DNA of 64,000 bases. Origin: Apiospora phragmitis. Lineage: Eukaryota > Ascomycota > Sordariomycetes > Amphisphaeriales > Apiosporaceae. The position numbers and the translations under genes are program-made. Positions within the stretch are counted from its first letter, which is position 1. Every line of letters begins with the position of its first letter. Where the stretch lies: contig JAQQWL010000016.1 in assembly GCA_038363925.1 (NCBI GenBank), positions 620,001-684,000 of the forward strand, read 5' to 3'. The notes below the pieces were generated by a model, which had not been told where the DNA came from, did no database searches, and saw only the letters and a program-made list of their open reading frames with translations. Positions 1 to 13,200 of this stretch are shown in pieces.

Positions 1-1144
1 CGCAGGCGCTCCTCGGCGATCCACTTCTCGCGCTCGTTCAGGCGTTTCGACTGCGCGGGCGTCTGCGGCAGGAGAAGGGGCGCGAGGAGGCCGCAGGCCA
101 TGGTCAAGAGGCCTTCGAAGAAGAAGATGTTGCGCCAGGTGTGGATGGGTGCTGCTGCGGTGCCCCATTCTGGAACACGGGCGAGTGCGGTTGCGAGGAG
201 GCCTACGTGGGCTTCATGTTAGCTTTGCAGGCTCTACAACGCCACAATAGGTCCCTTTTGCACCACGGAAGGCTCTTCTTGCTAGGGACCACGAGGGGGG
301 TCCTATATCAAAGTATAACGAGAAGTATATGTTGACTTGCCTCCAAAAGCACCAGCCATCGAAGCGGCACTGACATAGATACCCACCCGGAAGTACAACT
401 CTTCGCGCTTGTAGAAGTTGCTCAGGAAGAAGGCGATACCCGGCATGGCGCCGCCCTCGAAGATGCCAAGAAGGGCGCGCAGGCCACATAGCTGCTCGTA
501 CGTGGTGACGAAAGCGGTCATCATGGAGACGAGACCAAAGCTGACGACGAGGCCGGGAATGTAGAAACGAGGGCCGATTTTCTTGAGGAGCAGGTTCGAA
601 GGGATCTCGACGGTCAGATAGACGATGTAGAAGATGGAAGTTGCGATATTGAAGCGGTTGTCGCGCTTCAGGTCCAGTTCCTTCTCCATGCCCTGAATTC
701 TAGCATTGCCGATGTTGGCTCTGTGTTTAAGGGACCGGTCAGTATGTAGCTCCCCTCTCTATGTCATGTCCTCTCCCGGATGAAACCCTGGAAGCTGTAG
801 CCTGATTGAACATAATCCTCATCGTTTTGCAGGTTCCGTAGCTCTCGAGGAGCTAGCCCGTCAGACACCATGCTGGCCTGAAATGCCATGTGTCGAGCCT
901 TCCCGTACACGTGCTCCCGATACCCATGTCACACAAACTGAGTCTTAATGATAGAAACTTACCGGTCTAAGAAGCACAGCAGGTAAAGCACTGTGACGAC
1001 TGGGACGATTTGCCAATCCAGTTTGTGGCGTATCACAGCTTCTTCCTCGCGCGTCCAGGAGATCTCATAAGTCTCCGAGTCGCTCTTGTTGGCCGTCTCG
1101 GCCTCGAGGGCGCCCACGGACGTCTTTTCAGGCGTTATGGACAT
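1..1144 (-). CDS. MFS transporter, allantoate permease (Dal5/ACS) family, partial
   Basis: This is a plasma-membrane proton-coupled carrier of the Dal5-like family, which moves small organic anions such as allantoate, nicotinate or related carboxylates; the substrate cannot be told from sequence. Exons read 1144..963, 720..341 and 202..1. The protein starts MSITPEKTS, has an acidic cytosolic N-terminus, then TM1 ending in LLCFLDR. Exon 2 opens with ANIGNARIQGM, a family hallmark after TM1. It also holds the RALLGIFEGGAMPG signature with a charged FYKREEL loop. Exon 3 continues with LLATALARVPEWGT and HTWRNIFFFEG and runs off the left edge, so the second half is missing. Intron 1 (721-962) is GT-AG. 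Intron 2 (203-340) uses a GC donor (GCAAGT), a GCTAAC branch site and a TAG acceptor. The ATG is preceded by a (TA)5 stretch at 1157-1166. Confidence 0.9.
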
Positions 1145-3813
1145 ATTGTAAGGTTGTATATATATAGTGGCTGATGGGAAGAGGGCGGCGCTTGAACGGC
1201 TCGCTGGCGGCTGGCTCCCACAGACTCTTAGTGTGAAGGAAGCTTTTCTTCGCTGTCACTAGTATTTTTCTTCTTGTCCAGAAAGGTGTTCGGAAATGGC
1301 AGCAACGACAGCAACCACGTCTGGACCGACTTGAATGCCGGAGAGGAGGATGAGAGGAATAGAGAGGAGATTAGCAGGTTCCCCCGTCGGCAGTAGATGA
1401 AGAGACATGTCCCTTTTATCTATTTGCTACTACTCCTCTAGCGGGCATTTCTCCTTCTCCCCAGGACTTAGCCTAGCTGAGTTTGCCCCTGCCTGGCACT
1501 ACCCGACCCAAGCCAAGGAAACAAAACAAGGGACTGGACCAGGATGCAGGAGTCAAGGATACCGTACAGTGGGAGAGTGCTCCGTAGGTAGCAGCAGAGT
1601 AGGCCGGTTATCTTGTCCCGTCAAGCCGATTGACACTGAACTGCAGTAGCATCCAAGCCTAGACCCTGTACTTGCACGAGTGCCAAGGGCTTGGAGTAGA
1701 GACGGCAGATGCCATTGCAGCAAAGCGACGACATGCTGATTGGATGGGCGGAGGGGTTTTGCCTCTGTGACCTTGCAACCTGCAAAACCCCAAGTCATGC
1801 TGTGCTTGGCGCCCAGGCTGATTAAGCTCTCCTAGGCAAAGCTCGTGCTGTATCGACTTGGATCTCATTGGTTCCGCTTGGGGAAAAGAGACCAGGATAC
1901 CAGGGTTTTAATTAAGTGGTCTTGCCGACCTAATGTCTTGGCCTTTTTGCGGGGAAGGACAGAGAGAAACAAGACAGAGACAGAAGAGGGAGGGAAAAGT
2001 GAGACATTGACAACTCCCGAGAAACACCCAGAGCTGACGTCCTCCATGTAACCCAAGGTCTCTCGCGGCGTGCTACGACGTAGTCGGTAGTAACTATAGA
2101 GAGTTGCTTTTTTTGCTGGAAGCAAAACGTGGCGGAACTCGTCTATGAAAGTGTGAGGTTGGGGTGGAAGCTTCTTCGGCGCGCGAGACCCGATGGGCAG
2201 AGACGCACTATTGGAGAGTTCGTGGCCCGCGGCTATCGAGTTTAGTGTCTTTGAAGCTGCAGCCTGCATAGTGACAACGGCTGAGATAGCTAGCGGCTGT
2301 TGAATCGCTGCAGACTAACCAGCACATTAGACCAGACGAAAGCACGTATAGTGCTACTGGTCAGGTATTGATTGGATAGAGTGCTAACTTCGCCGCGCAA
2401 ACTCAATTCAATGTCCGATTTGGGACACCCAGGCGTTGCCTACTAACCCAAATAACATCCAACCTGCCAGATTCTCATCCTCCCCCAAGTGGAGGAGGCG
2501 TGGTTCTGGACGTGCAGACCTGGTATGGGCGGGCATACGACGCTGAACGCAGTATGTAATCATAACCAACAAAGATCATCGCTAACAACTGTTACAGAAA
2601 CATGGGGAAGCCAAGCCGCCTCTCCACGTCCAAAACGTCATCTTAAGATCCCCGTAGCCCGGTGCTAACCACGAAACTCTACTTCTACCTAGGTAAAACC
2701 GCGCGGGAGCTCGAGACGGCAATACTTCTATACGTGATCGTGTCCTTTCCCTACTCTCCGAAACCTGGCCGACTACCACTCCATAGATGATTACTCACTT
2801 ACTTCACATACCGGCTTCCGCAGCGGGGGCCTTTCGCCGACGCCACGCCGACACAATGGGTGTCACACTGTTTTGTTGGCGACACTTCGCCAACGAGATC
2901 GCAACGGCATGGAAAAACGGCAAACACGATACTGGTCAGCCAATATAGTTGCAAGACTCGAGTCCTCGAGAAGAGAGGATCACACGCGCAAGCAAATAAC
3001 GCTCGCTAGCTAACATGGCCAATCCTATTGAACAATGGGATTGAGAAAGTCAACTTACCCGATGTATGTGCGCCCCCTTACAAAGACGACCATGGCAGAG
3101 TGCCCATTGGACAATTCGACAGTGGAAGTGATGGACAGGCAACATGTACGTATTTAGAACACACACATGGCATCCTGCACCTGCACCCTGCATCTTACTT
3201 ACAGGATGCAGGCTATATGCATACGACACGCCACGGACGGATAAAAGTAGCTGGATAATGTTGACCAGATATTTACTAATACTAGCCATGCAATCATGGC
3301 AATCGCCACTATTGACATTTGATTATCTTTACAAGTCATCAATATGCTGGAATGGAGTCGTGGAATTAGACTGAACCAATTGAATTCCGAGATTCAAATC
3401 TTGGAGACAAAACGAGTAAGAGTGTAAGTGAGTAATTAGTATTATGGAATTATAACCCCGTATCATTCTATGTACCCGTCGTTTCGGTCTCATAGGACCA
3501 ACTAAACCCAATATCCCGCTCCCATGCATGTTTCGTGAATGTCATGACCGATTTCTCTACCCAATTTTTTGACACCACAAGACGCCATGCTGACAATCCC
3601 AAACAACATCGCTTCGCTAAATACCGACCAACAATCAGAAGCCACCCGAGTCTAAGAACCTTAGAAAAAAGAAGAAGAAAAGACATGCCGACTCCCAAGC
3701 TGACATCTTTAGAAGACAGACAAACAGGCCAACCAGCAGCCCCTAAAACCACTTCGTCGAATTACGAGGCTGCGGACTGCCTGACTGACCAAACACATTC
3801 TGTCAAGCTCTTA
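1145..3813. other. Intergenic, no supported gene
   Basis: This lies between the start of the Dal5-like transporter and the 3' end of the next transporter, both on the minus strand. It should hold the promoter of the first gene. The open frames here are short, lack recognisable domains and have no convincing splice partners. I see no repeat or RNA gene. Confidence 0.5.
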
Positions 3814-5221
3814 TTAAATAACAACCCAAAGGCCGCGGGTAAGAAACCGCCTCGCGACAAGAAGGATCACGACAGAGAGCAGCTCCACACTGCCTCCCCA
3901 GACCTGGGCCCAGCGATAAGTGCCGCCTGTGGCCTCGATGATCGAGCCGGCCGTGGGTGGCCCCGCCAACACCGCGAACGAGGTGATGCCGAAGATCATG
4001 CCGATGCGGACGCCGATCCGCTTGGGGTCCTTGGTGAGCCTGGCAATGGCCCCGAGGTAGGCAGCCTGGGCCGCACCGCTGGTGATGCCGAACGCCGCCG
4101 CCCAGATGTACATGCCGGGGCCCGTCGTCACCGCGGTCCAGGTGAACAGTGTGACCGCCAGTGATGCGACGGCGAGGATGTAGGTGTTGAAGGGGCCGAG
4201 GTGGTTGTCGGCGGTCCAGCCAATGAACACCCGGGCCGGCGTCGACACGGCGTTAGTGACCAGCAGAAGATTCACCGTAGACGTAGGGGTGAAAACGTCA
4301 CCGGGTAATGTCAACGCAAAACTGGTGATCTGTTTGCTATGGGTAAGCCAAGAACCGATGATGAGATGAAGGAGGGGCAGAGAGGATACGTACGTAGAAG
4401 AAACCGAAATACAGAGCCCAGTAAAAGAACCAAGTCCCCACTGCGAACAGTACGTAGGGGACCTCCTTGAAGGCTTTGACCTCCACGATAGCAACACCCT
4501 TCCGGGGGGCAAGACGAGGCTTCAGGAGTAGGCAGCCAACAACACAGATGACCACTGCCACAAACCCTGAGCACCTGACGGCCCAGGCGAACCCTATCTT
4601 GGGGATGAGGAACTGGACCGTAGCAGGGAACACGATGCTTCCGGTGCCTGTGCCGGCGGAGGCAATCGTGAGAGCCAAGGAGCGCTTGCGCTTGAAGTAC
4701 GAGCTCACGACGGATGTGGAGGGCATGAACATCAACCCAAGCCCAAACCCCTGCAGGACTCCTTGCGCGAGGAAGATCTGGTAGTACTCGGTGGCAATGC
4801 TCGTCATGAAAGTGCCGATCAGCACGCAAAGGGACCCTGCCCAGACACAGTGGCGCGCGTAGCCCGCATCGGAGAGGCTACCTCCCGCTAGGCAAACCAG
4901 GGAGTTCAGGAAGATCTGAAAGGAGCCGATCCAGGCGATCTGGGCTGCGGGTAGGTTGAGTGCTTCTGTGTAGTAGAGCTGGTAGATGCCGAACGTGGCA
5001 GAGTACCCGCACGAGATGGCGTTGATGAAGTGGCCGGCTATAACCTGACGCCACGCCATCCACCCTCCGTCGGGCGCCTCATCTTCTGCCTTTTCGGATG
5101 ACGGTGTACCAGGGGCCGGTGTGCCAGATTCTAGGCTAGAGAGCGAGACCTGACTTTCGGAGAGCGGGACAACAGAGACTGTAACTCCATCCTTCTTCTC
5201 GAGGTTTTGGGTAGAAGACAT
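3814..5221 (-). CDS. MFS monocarboxylate permease-like transporter
   Basis: This is a twelve-TM carrier of the fungal monocarboxylate porter family (Mch/MCT-like), probably in the plasma membrane; the substrate is unknown. Two exons, 5221..4394 and 4329..3814, give 447 residues, the usual family length. The N-terminus (about 50 residues) is Ser/Pro/Glu-rich and cytosolic. It is followed by the DGGWMAWRQVIAGHF motif at TM1, typical of MCT-type carriers. Later there is SYFKRKRSLALTIASAGTGTG between TM4 and TM5 and a basic KPRLAPRK loop in the middle. The intron (4330-4393, 64 nt) has a GTACGT donor and CAG acceptor and joins GFFY to ITSFALTLP in phase 0. The ATG at 5221 is chosen because the acidic hydrophilic tail begins there; an in-frame extension upstream looks like leader sequence. 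It shares its direction with the permease 2.7 kb downstream, but the two belong to different MFS families. Confidence 0.9.
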
Positions 5222-8200
5222 GACCGGCAAGATTGCACTAGGTCTATTAAAGGCCGGTAACAAGGTATGAATGATTTGCAGTATGATCTCGAGACTGCCG
5301 AAGGTATTGGGGGAAAGCTGTCCGGAGAAGCTGATGCTGATGGTTATCGTCAAGTACGCCGCCGTCCTGCTCCTATATACTCACCCAGGCGCTGGGGCCC
5401 GCCGAAGCCCAGGCTCAAGTCAGGCTCCAAGTCATTACCCACAGGAAACTCATCACGATAGCATTTTGCAGCCATCATGACCCAACTTTGCGGTGCATCC
5501 AGGGTTGCCATGTTCCGTTAACGGACGTGGAGGGCTCATGATCCGCGGCCCATCGAGGTGGAGTAGTAATTTATTGATATCAGAAGTCGCCCCAGGCCTG
5601 GACCGGTCTACCTGACCGTTCTGACGGGACCACGTTTCTGACTTTCTGGGCTTCTAGCGGACCGGGGAACCTGGGAAACTGGGCCCCGGTGCTTCTACTG
5701 CTTCTATTCGCAGTATAGGCCTGTCAAAAAGCAGCGTTGCGACGCGACGACAGCGGGCGCTCTAGCAATCTTTTTTTTTTATCTCACCGCCTACGCCGAA
5801 ACATCGTGAAGCTCCGGGCTCACGATGTCACGATCACCTGGGACGAAATTTGTCAAGCTTGACACTCCGCATGCGAAAGTGCGCCGACTGGTTCGGGGAC
5901 ATAACTCGGGCAGGCAAGCAGCAGGACCCTGGTTCTTCCAGGGATTGTTGCAACGCCCAACGAGATCGTACCATCCAGCGTCCCTGCATCGGGCTCGGGC
6001 TGAGCCCCCGGCATCATCTCACATGGCGATGCTTGTCTTAAAGCAGCATTTCGAAAGGATCACAACCTCCGCCCGCATGCTGACCGTCGTTCTCCAATGT
6101 AAGGGTAAATCGCCTACGTGGGCTGCCGTCGAGAAGATGAACGGATCTCGAAAAATGGTGCAATGGGTTGCGACTCCCCAAACCAGACAAGTGTCAGGTT
6201 TCGTTGATACCGGCAGGGCGCGTAGACGGCTTGAACATCACCTATAGGTGGGGCGCTGATCGAGTCAGCTAGGAAAGGGGGCTGCTCCAAGCTCATAGTA
6301 GTAGCATGCCGCCTTTGAATGGTGGCTCTCAAACTAGGGAGGGGTGCGGCGGGTGAATTTTGTCTAAAAAATATCATGAGATGGGGTTACAAAATTCCTT
6401 AACCCCGAGCTCGCCCCGGTGGCTTGCTAGCTGGCAGTGCAGCGAGGGGCTGACAGGAGCTGGCGTCTGCCAGGACCCCTGATTGGCAGCCCCACCCGTG
6501 TCTTTCGATCTTTGCAGGGTTCCGACGAGGCTACTTCCAACTCAACTTCAACGTCACCGAATCCTGCATTTTCCACGCCCCCTCCCAATGTGCAAATGTA
6601 TGCGCATGTTCCGAGTCGCAAAGCTCTGGCGACCAAGTCCATGCCAATATCGCCTCCCTCAAGGGGTGTGCGACGGCTGGCGAGATGGTCGAGCCATCGC
6701 AGCTTCTACCAGCTGGCCTGCACCGGGGCTACCGGGATCAACCAACCGGGATCAACGTTAGCGACGGTCGTTGCCGACATGATTACCCCACAATTCTTGG
6801 ATGCCGCTTTAGACGACAATACATCGTCCATATGCATCGCTGCTTCACTTCCAAGGCATCTGCTATATTTATATGTCTCTAGATGGAGCAATGGCTATAA
6901 CACCACTTCCAAACATCTCGATTCGTCGCAGTTGCTGTCCGTGTTACCCCTTGCCACTACCGACTACCCAGGGGCTTCCCCCAACTGTTTTATTATGATC
7001 CCCGACTCTCAGTGAAAATGGTGGGCAACGCACGCTGCTTTGGAGGGAGCGGGTCGGGTCAGTGACTTTTGGGGCTCGCAACTCGATTCCCAGGGCCAGG
7101 ACTACGGCGAAAGCCTGTGCGCTGTGCCTGGACGTGTGTAAGTGTGCTGACTTTCGTTGGGGGCGAGGTCACTGCTTGTCCTACTCTGGATCTGAGGTTG
7201 GTTATGTCACATTACGAGGCCCATATATTTGCGGATTGACGATGGCTTCAATAGTCGAGACCGCTGGCCAAGCGCAGGTGGCAAGTGAGGGGGCCCGGAT
7301 CAGGGAGGAGTCCATCCCATCACTAACCGATTGGCGTTCTTCATGTTCGTATCCTTCTAGAAGTACGTACCGGATCGAGTCTCCTCTAAACTCCGACTCC
7401 GAGGACACCGATTTCTCCCAAGCGATTTACTTGCTACAAATACGTAACCAGACGGATCAATCCACCACCTTACTAGGGCACACATCACAAATATTCGAGA
7501 CGGACCAATTCGCTATTTTGGCACTAGAACAACAAGCTGCTGTACGTACTAGACAAGGTTGATAACCATCGCGCTCCCGCTTGGCCTCCCGGTTCCTGTC
7601 CATCTGTCCATCCATCCATATTGAGCAGCAAAATCAAACACAAAGAGACAGACAGGGAAGAAACCAAATCAAATAGCCTTGGCACAAAAATTCAAAGAGC
7701 TATTCCATCACCAAGCACATCAGAGAGCTTATATCTCCAATACGCCAATACCATCGGCCTCCCCCAAGTCGAACCCCAGGGAAACCTATGACTGCCAACA
7801 CATTGCTTTTCTTCTCTTCTCATCATACGCTCGCTCAGTCAATCGCTTGCTCTTCTATGATCCTGCACCCCGACTACCCCGCATACGTATTTCCAACATT
7901 GAAACTTTTTGTACTGTGTTGTCGTTGGTAGATTGACAAGTAGTGATAGTGCGTAGCGTGAAAATCAGAAAGGACGACACAAACGCCTGAACCGTGCCCA
8001 CATAAGTGGCTATAAAGGAGTGGAAGCAGCTTGATTACTGCAATATTAGATCCATCATATCCCCCATGCATCTCCCCTGCCTATACCGACAGGCAGACAT
8101 GCCACCCACAAGCATATATGATGTCCTGTTATAGCAAGATGTCAGACCCTGCTGAGTGCGTCGTCCTAAAGAGAAGCTATGGGCGTGGCGCGAAAAGGCA

Positions 8201-8232
8201 TTCCATGGGAGCCTAGGAAGAGCAGTGCCTTC
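5222..8232. other. Intergenic, no supported gene
   Basis: Three kilobases separate the MCT-like promoter from the 3' end of the Zn2Cys6 gene. Open frames on the plus strand around 6437-7015 and 7062-7562 are the longest. They start at non-ATG codons or have low-complexity, unrecognisable translations, and I could not build a gene from them. A T10 run sits at 5771-5780. Confidence 0.4.
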
Positions 8233-10288
8233 TTATGACGTTTCCTTTCGGCTTATTGGGAATGGGCCTCGGACTGGAAGCCACCGAATTGGAACGAGCC
8301 CATAGATTCTACCGCTTGCGCTTCTTGTTTTGTCAGCTTGCGATACAGGGGCGGGCATGCCGATCGGGGCAGCTGGCAGAAGAGGAGGCTGACCAGAAGC
8401 CTCGGTGTTTTTCAATGGTACACCCATGTGGCGACCATAACGGCCTTTACGACCGTTGCCCTCGTCTTCGCTAACGCATTGGTCTGCGCTGAGGCCAGCG
8501 TCACGGCAGCGACCGCAGGGCCGCTGGCGATCGCAGCCCTTCTTGCTCTTGCGACACCTCTGACAGCGAGGCTTAGTTGACAGGTCTGGCTGATCATCCT
8601 CGCCCGGCTGTCCGGGGACAAGGGGCGTCGTGATTGAGGGCTTACGCGACTGCGCAGGTAACGAGGTAGGCGACATAGGGCCGCTGGGTGGGAGAATGGT
8701 TGACTTCTTGACCTTGGTGCCATTCGAGGGCTTGGACACCTTGTTGATCTTGGGCTTGTTGGCCTTCAAAGCAGGCAAGCGTGGCTTTCCGGCATTTTGG
8801 GATTTCTTGCTGGGGCCCGACTTGGTTCCAGCGCTACCTTCCTCGGCACCATCCTCGTAATCGGCGTCGTCACCACTAGCGGCGGCACTGTCCCGATGCG
8901 GTAGGAAGTGGCTCTCGGTGGTCTGATACATCTTGCGACTCGCGCCTGACAGATCCAACTTTTGTCGACGAGCAGCGTGGAGCTCACCATCACTGCCGCT
9001 CTCGCTATCACTCGTTGCGCCAGTGGAAGAGGCAGCATCAGCCTTGCCGCTGAAGGTGTCATCTAACGTCGAGGCCGACGTCCGGCCATGCGAGATATTG
9101 GACATCTCGCCAAGCCGCATGAGCTGAATAGCAACGTCTTTGTCTTCCTCCGACATACAACTACCGACGGTCGGGTCTGGAGTGGGCAGAATGCCCGGAA
9201 CTGCAGGATAGCCAATGCTTCCACGGTGGCGTCTGGGCTCTGTGACTGGGGTTGCGAAAGTGCCAATGTGATTATATCCAGTACTGTAGCTTTGGGGCGA
9301 TTGCAATGGCCGCGGGTTGGTGAAGGGATTCTGACCCGGGTGGGCGAAAGGCAGGGCAGGCCGTTGATGCTCGACTCGCCTGGCCGGCGAGACGGACGGA
9401 TTCGAGGTAGCAGCAGGCATCTGCGGCGGCGCAAACAGTGGAAGCTCCTATGGTGGCGAGATCCATTAGAGGATATCCAAACTGTAAAGGCCTAGGCTTG
9501 GTTGGGATGAGACAAGGACTTACAGAGCTCTCGAATTTGGCACGCTTACGGCGGCCGCCTTCAACTATGTTCTCCACGCTGATATCAGTATTTCCAATCT
9601 GCTCCTTGACTTTGCTGGTGACGGAGCCGGCACCATTGTCGCCACTGCTGTAGCCATTTAGACTATCGCTGTGATTATCATAGTTGGGGCCGCGGTTCTT
9701 GGACGAGCGGGAGCGACCCTTCTTTCCCGCGGCGGGGTTAGTGCCAACAGACGTGCTACGTCGCCCACGACCGTTAGGAGAGGGACTGCGCATTCGCGAC
9801 GTTCTTGAAGCGGGCCTGGAGATGTGCTGGCCAATCGCTTGCTGAGCAGACTGGGGCGCATAATCTCCTTGGCTATACGCTGGAGTTCCCATCGGGGCTG
9901 GCGGGTAGGAGCTGGCAGGATATGGGCCGGATGCTGGCGGAGAACCTTCTATGACTCTGACATAGACAACCATGTGGTTCCTGAAGTTCTCATATCTGGC
10001 AATGAGCGTGTTGCCTCGATCATCTTCAAAACTGACGCCCTTGCTCCCGTTCGGGCCCGAGTATAGGCCGTAGAAATTTTTGACAGTGGTCACAATGGAC
10101 TCGGTGCTATCATGGGGGAAGATTTGAACTCGCAAAGGGAGGCGCGCTCGGTATTGGGGGGATTCAGGAAAGAGTAGTTCGAATGCGACATGTTTGGGCT
10201 CGACTGGTCGCACTGGCGATTCACTGCCGTTACTGAGTCTGGCCGCGGAATAGCCCGAATAGCTTTCCACGGGCGAAGCAGAAGCCAT
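8233..10288 (-). CDS. Zn2Cys6 (GAL4-type) protein with C-terminal zinc cluster
   Basis: This is a probable nuclear DNA-binding regulator; targets are unknown. Exons 10288..9524 and 9447..8233 (intron 9448-9523, GTAAGT..TAG, phase 0) give 659 residues. Residues about 30-115 form a compact conserved-looking domain (from KHVAFELLFPES to MVVYVRVIE), perhaps of ubiquitin/PB1-like fold. The middle is Ser/Pro/Lys-rich with basic patches such as GRRKRAKFE. A zinc cluster lies at about 530-565 with spacing C-x2-C-x6-C-x5-C-x2-C-x9-C (CQRCRKSKKGC, then PCGRCRDAGL). Most fungal Zn2Cys6 factors carry the cluster at the N-terminus and a fungal_trans domain after it; neither holds here. After about residue 625 the frame reads a tail without likely structure, while a shift by one base in the T4 run at 8328-8331 would end the protein in a basic KKRKR tail with a stop at 8309. 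The last 30 residues are therefore uncertain. Confidence 0.87.
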
Positions 10289-13200
10289 TCTGTGATCCTT
10301 CTAGTAATATAATGTGATAGTGGTGTTGTTTAGAATACAGGGGAAAGCTGATGGTCGAATTGATGGAAGGCGCCTGCGCGGGATGGCTGAGAGCGCCCGG
10401 CGGTTATGTGGGAAGGGGGGTGCTCAGAGAAACCCGCAGGATGGAGAACTTTTCTCTCGACAACAGACTCGATTTTCAAGTGTATAGATGTATTCGAATG
10501 CTCAGTCGAGGGTTTCGTTCTTGTTGGGAGTCCTGTCGTTCCGAAGGACGTAGTATGTGCGGTGATTGGTCGAGCGGTCAGGGCCGGGGCACGAGGATCG
10601 CACAACTGCGGTGACGATCTGGCGACCAACAATTTCTCTTGAGGCCGTATAAACTACATTGATGGTTAGATATATGGCTCATGATCGAGTATGAAATAGA
10701 GAAAGGGCACCGTGTAGAGGGAAAATGATGTTGAATGTGCATCGCATGTCGGGGGACTCGGGAGAGCGATATTTCTCGAACCGAGCGAATCGAGCGAGTG
10801 CCAGAGTTGGAAGTGCCATACGGGAAAAGGGGGGAGATAGGGATATGAAGTAACATGTTGTATTCGATCGCATGGCGATTGATAGCAGATTCGACTTACC
10901 AGGAGACAGATCAACTGTTGGGAGGCTGCGTATTGATGCGTTGAATATTGTGCACTCGAATTTGAGCCAAGTTCACGGACGTGGGCAACAAGCAGCACAG
11001 AGGCCTGGGCTTTGCGAGAAGACGGAGAGGCGTGGGAGGAGTAGGGAGAGTATCCTGAGGATCAATGGACTCGCAGATGAGTTAGGATGCTTTCCCAGAA
11101 TAAACGACAGCAGAATGGCCCTGTTTGGATGGGATCTCCCGCAGATTGAAAGTGAGGAGTTAGAGAAGCGGGAGCGCAGGTCAGGTTTGAAGAGGTGAAA
11201 TGCGTATCAATGGGTATGGGCCGGCCGCAGGACAGACTAGTGACACAGGTACCAATACCTGGCCTGCATACCATCATGGGCCCTTTTCCCTCTTGCCCTT
11301 TTTGCCGCCAGAAGCTCTTGCAGAAGACGACGGACGTTTCGATACCCAATCTGTCTTTGGCTGGGAATACTGGAAACTGGTCGTGTTATTTTCCTCTGTC
11401 TTGACCACGTACGTTTGCTGCTGCCCCGGCGGCGAATCTGTCGCTTTTCTTGCTGGCCCTTCCATTCCGTACCTAGTGCACATTGCTGCATTTGAAGATT
11501 CCTTACATCTCCGCTCTTACACCACACACGCACACACACACACCAACTTGGGGCGGTTAGGCAAAGTCTCAGCTCTCTCGGCTCGATTAGAGAGCGACAG
11601 CCATCACTCTTCACCGACCTGACGTGCTCCTGGATAAGTCGGTTGTTTTCTATAAACATATATGGACCTATGGTAGTTCTGTATATAAGCCTTGATTTGT
11701 TTGTCCTATCCCCAATGGACTGCCCTGCTCGAGCTCGAGTACCAGTACCGGTACGGCGCAAAGTGTGCGCTCTCGAGGGGATGCGCAACAATGCGCGGCG
11801 GCATCACCCGGAATCAACCTACCGCTTCGACTTTGCCAGTAGCTGCGCTGACAGGCGCCCTTTCATAATAACCCATGTATTTATCGAGATCGATTTCCTA
11901 AGTTTCATATTTCGCGGGCGAAAGATTTGCGGTCCTCTTTCGTATGGACTCCATACCTGATCGGACTTCGTATCATCAACGTAGGTACATGTAGTTTATT
12001 ATTACCTTACGTAGCATGGGCCGCTGTCTGGCGCAAACGGCCACTAGACACTTAAACGCGGAGTGGCCAGCCTATACGGATCGCTGCGATCATTGGCGAC
12101 AGGGTCAGCGGCTTTGCGAAAAAGAAAAGGCACGACAACCCATCCTGTCGTGTCTACACATAATGTGACCATCTGGCTCTCTCTCGCACTACTTTGCGCC
12201 CGCCCACTATCTCTATCTCATGCGACAACATGGAAGGGGTGTGGGGACCGGTTGCGCTTGTGCTCCACATTCTGCCATCATCTCTATCTATCCAGTCTGC
12301 CAGTCTGCCAGTCCGGGCCATCCTAACCCAGCAAGCTTCCCCCAAAGGTTCGGACTGGAGCATCGCTAACAATAAGAAGGCGGATTGGCATCTGTGCATA
12401 CTACCATCACTTCAACCTTCGAGCTTTGTTTGCTTGGGCGCATCCCACCATCGGAGCTACTACATGTAGCACTTGTCGTGTGCTTGCATGGGGGCAGCTG
12501 CCAGTAGACATCTCACTCGCGCCGCCGCCGGGAGCTTTCAGCGCAAGCCGCCCGCCCACCCGCGTCGTTGTTGTCGGGGACTTCTGAGTAAGGGCGTAGT
12601 TTTGTCAGGTGTTATTTGGGATGGCACAGCCTGGCTGGACCAATTATGAGTGCATTCTGCATGCGCCAGCCGGAGACAGGGGTTTCTTCTCTCTCTCTTG
12701 CTGTCTTGTCGGCCTGGGCAAGGTGGGTTAGATATCCTGCCGTCTGAGGAATCATCATTGGCAGTCGACACACTCTCTTCCATGTTTCGTGTTTCACCGT
12801 GCCGGACTAGAAAATCTTAAATAGGAATAGCAGCAAGCAGCACACACACGTTCCCACACAGGACGCCAAAGTATATTCGCTTATTACCTACCTACCTGCC
12901 TACTTTACTTGTTCAGGCATCAAACATGACCAAGCCAGCACGTACCTAAACCAAAATATCCAATGCCTTTTGGATAATAATGCCGGGTCTCAGCAACAAA
13001 AGTTTGCCTGGTCCAATGGCTAGCGACAATTGGTTTGAATTGGGACCGACATGCGCTGGCGGCCCCATCTCAGGCCAAGCTCAATAACACCCCTCTATTG
13101 GCGATCGCATAATTGTGTCCCTCCAATGCGCCGCTAAAATCGCATCGAATCTGCCATTGATGTTGAGAGCAATCGCTTGCGCCAATCTCGAATTCGCCCC

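Noticed and set aside
1865..2269. Minus-strand open frame of 134 codons in the interval upstream of the Dal5-like permease
   Set aside because: Low-complexity, Ser/Pro-rich translation with no domain and no supporting neighbours; judged a chance frame.
3380..3410. tRNA T-arm-like sequence (ccgagattcaaatcttgg)
   Set aside because: No matching acceptor, D or anticodon arms within tRNA distance; also the stem pairing is imperfect.
3814..5221. Transporter cluster for secondary metabolism with the two MFS genes
   Set aside because: No synthase, P450 or regulator lies next to them; the two carriers are from different families and 2.7 kb apart.
6437..7562. Two plus-strand open frames of 166-192 codons as a possible gene
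   Set aside because: The first opens at a non-ATG codon, the translations have no recognisable domain, and no splice pattern joins them; they may be chance frames or a remnant too decayed to identify.
11237..11791. Minus-strand open frame of 184 codons in the long gene-poor interval
   Set aside because: It crosses a CA microsatellite and gives an Arg/Ser-rich peptide typical of random GC-rich reading; not supported.
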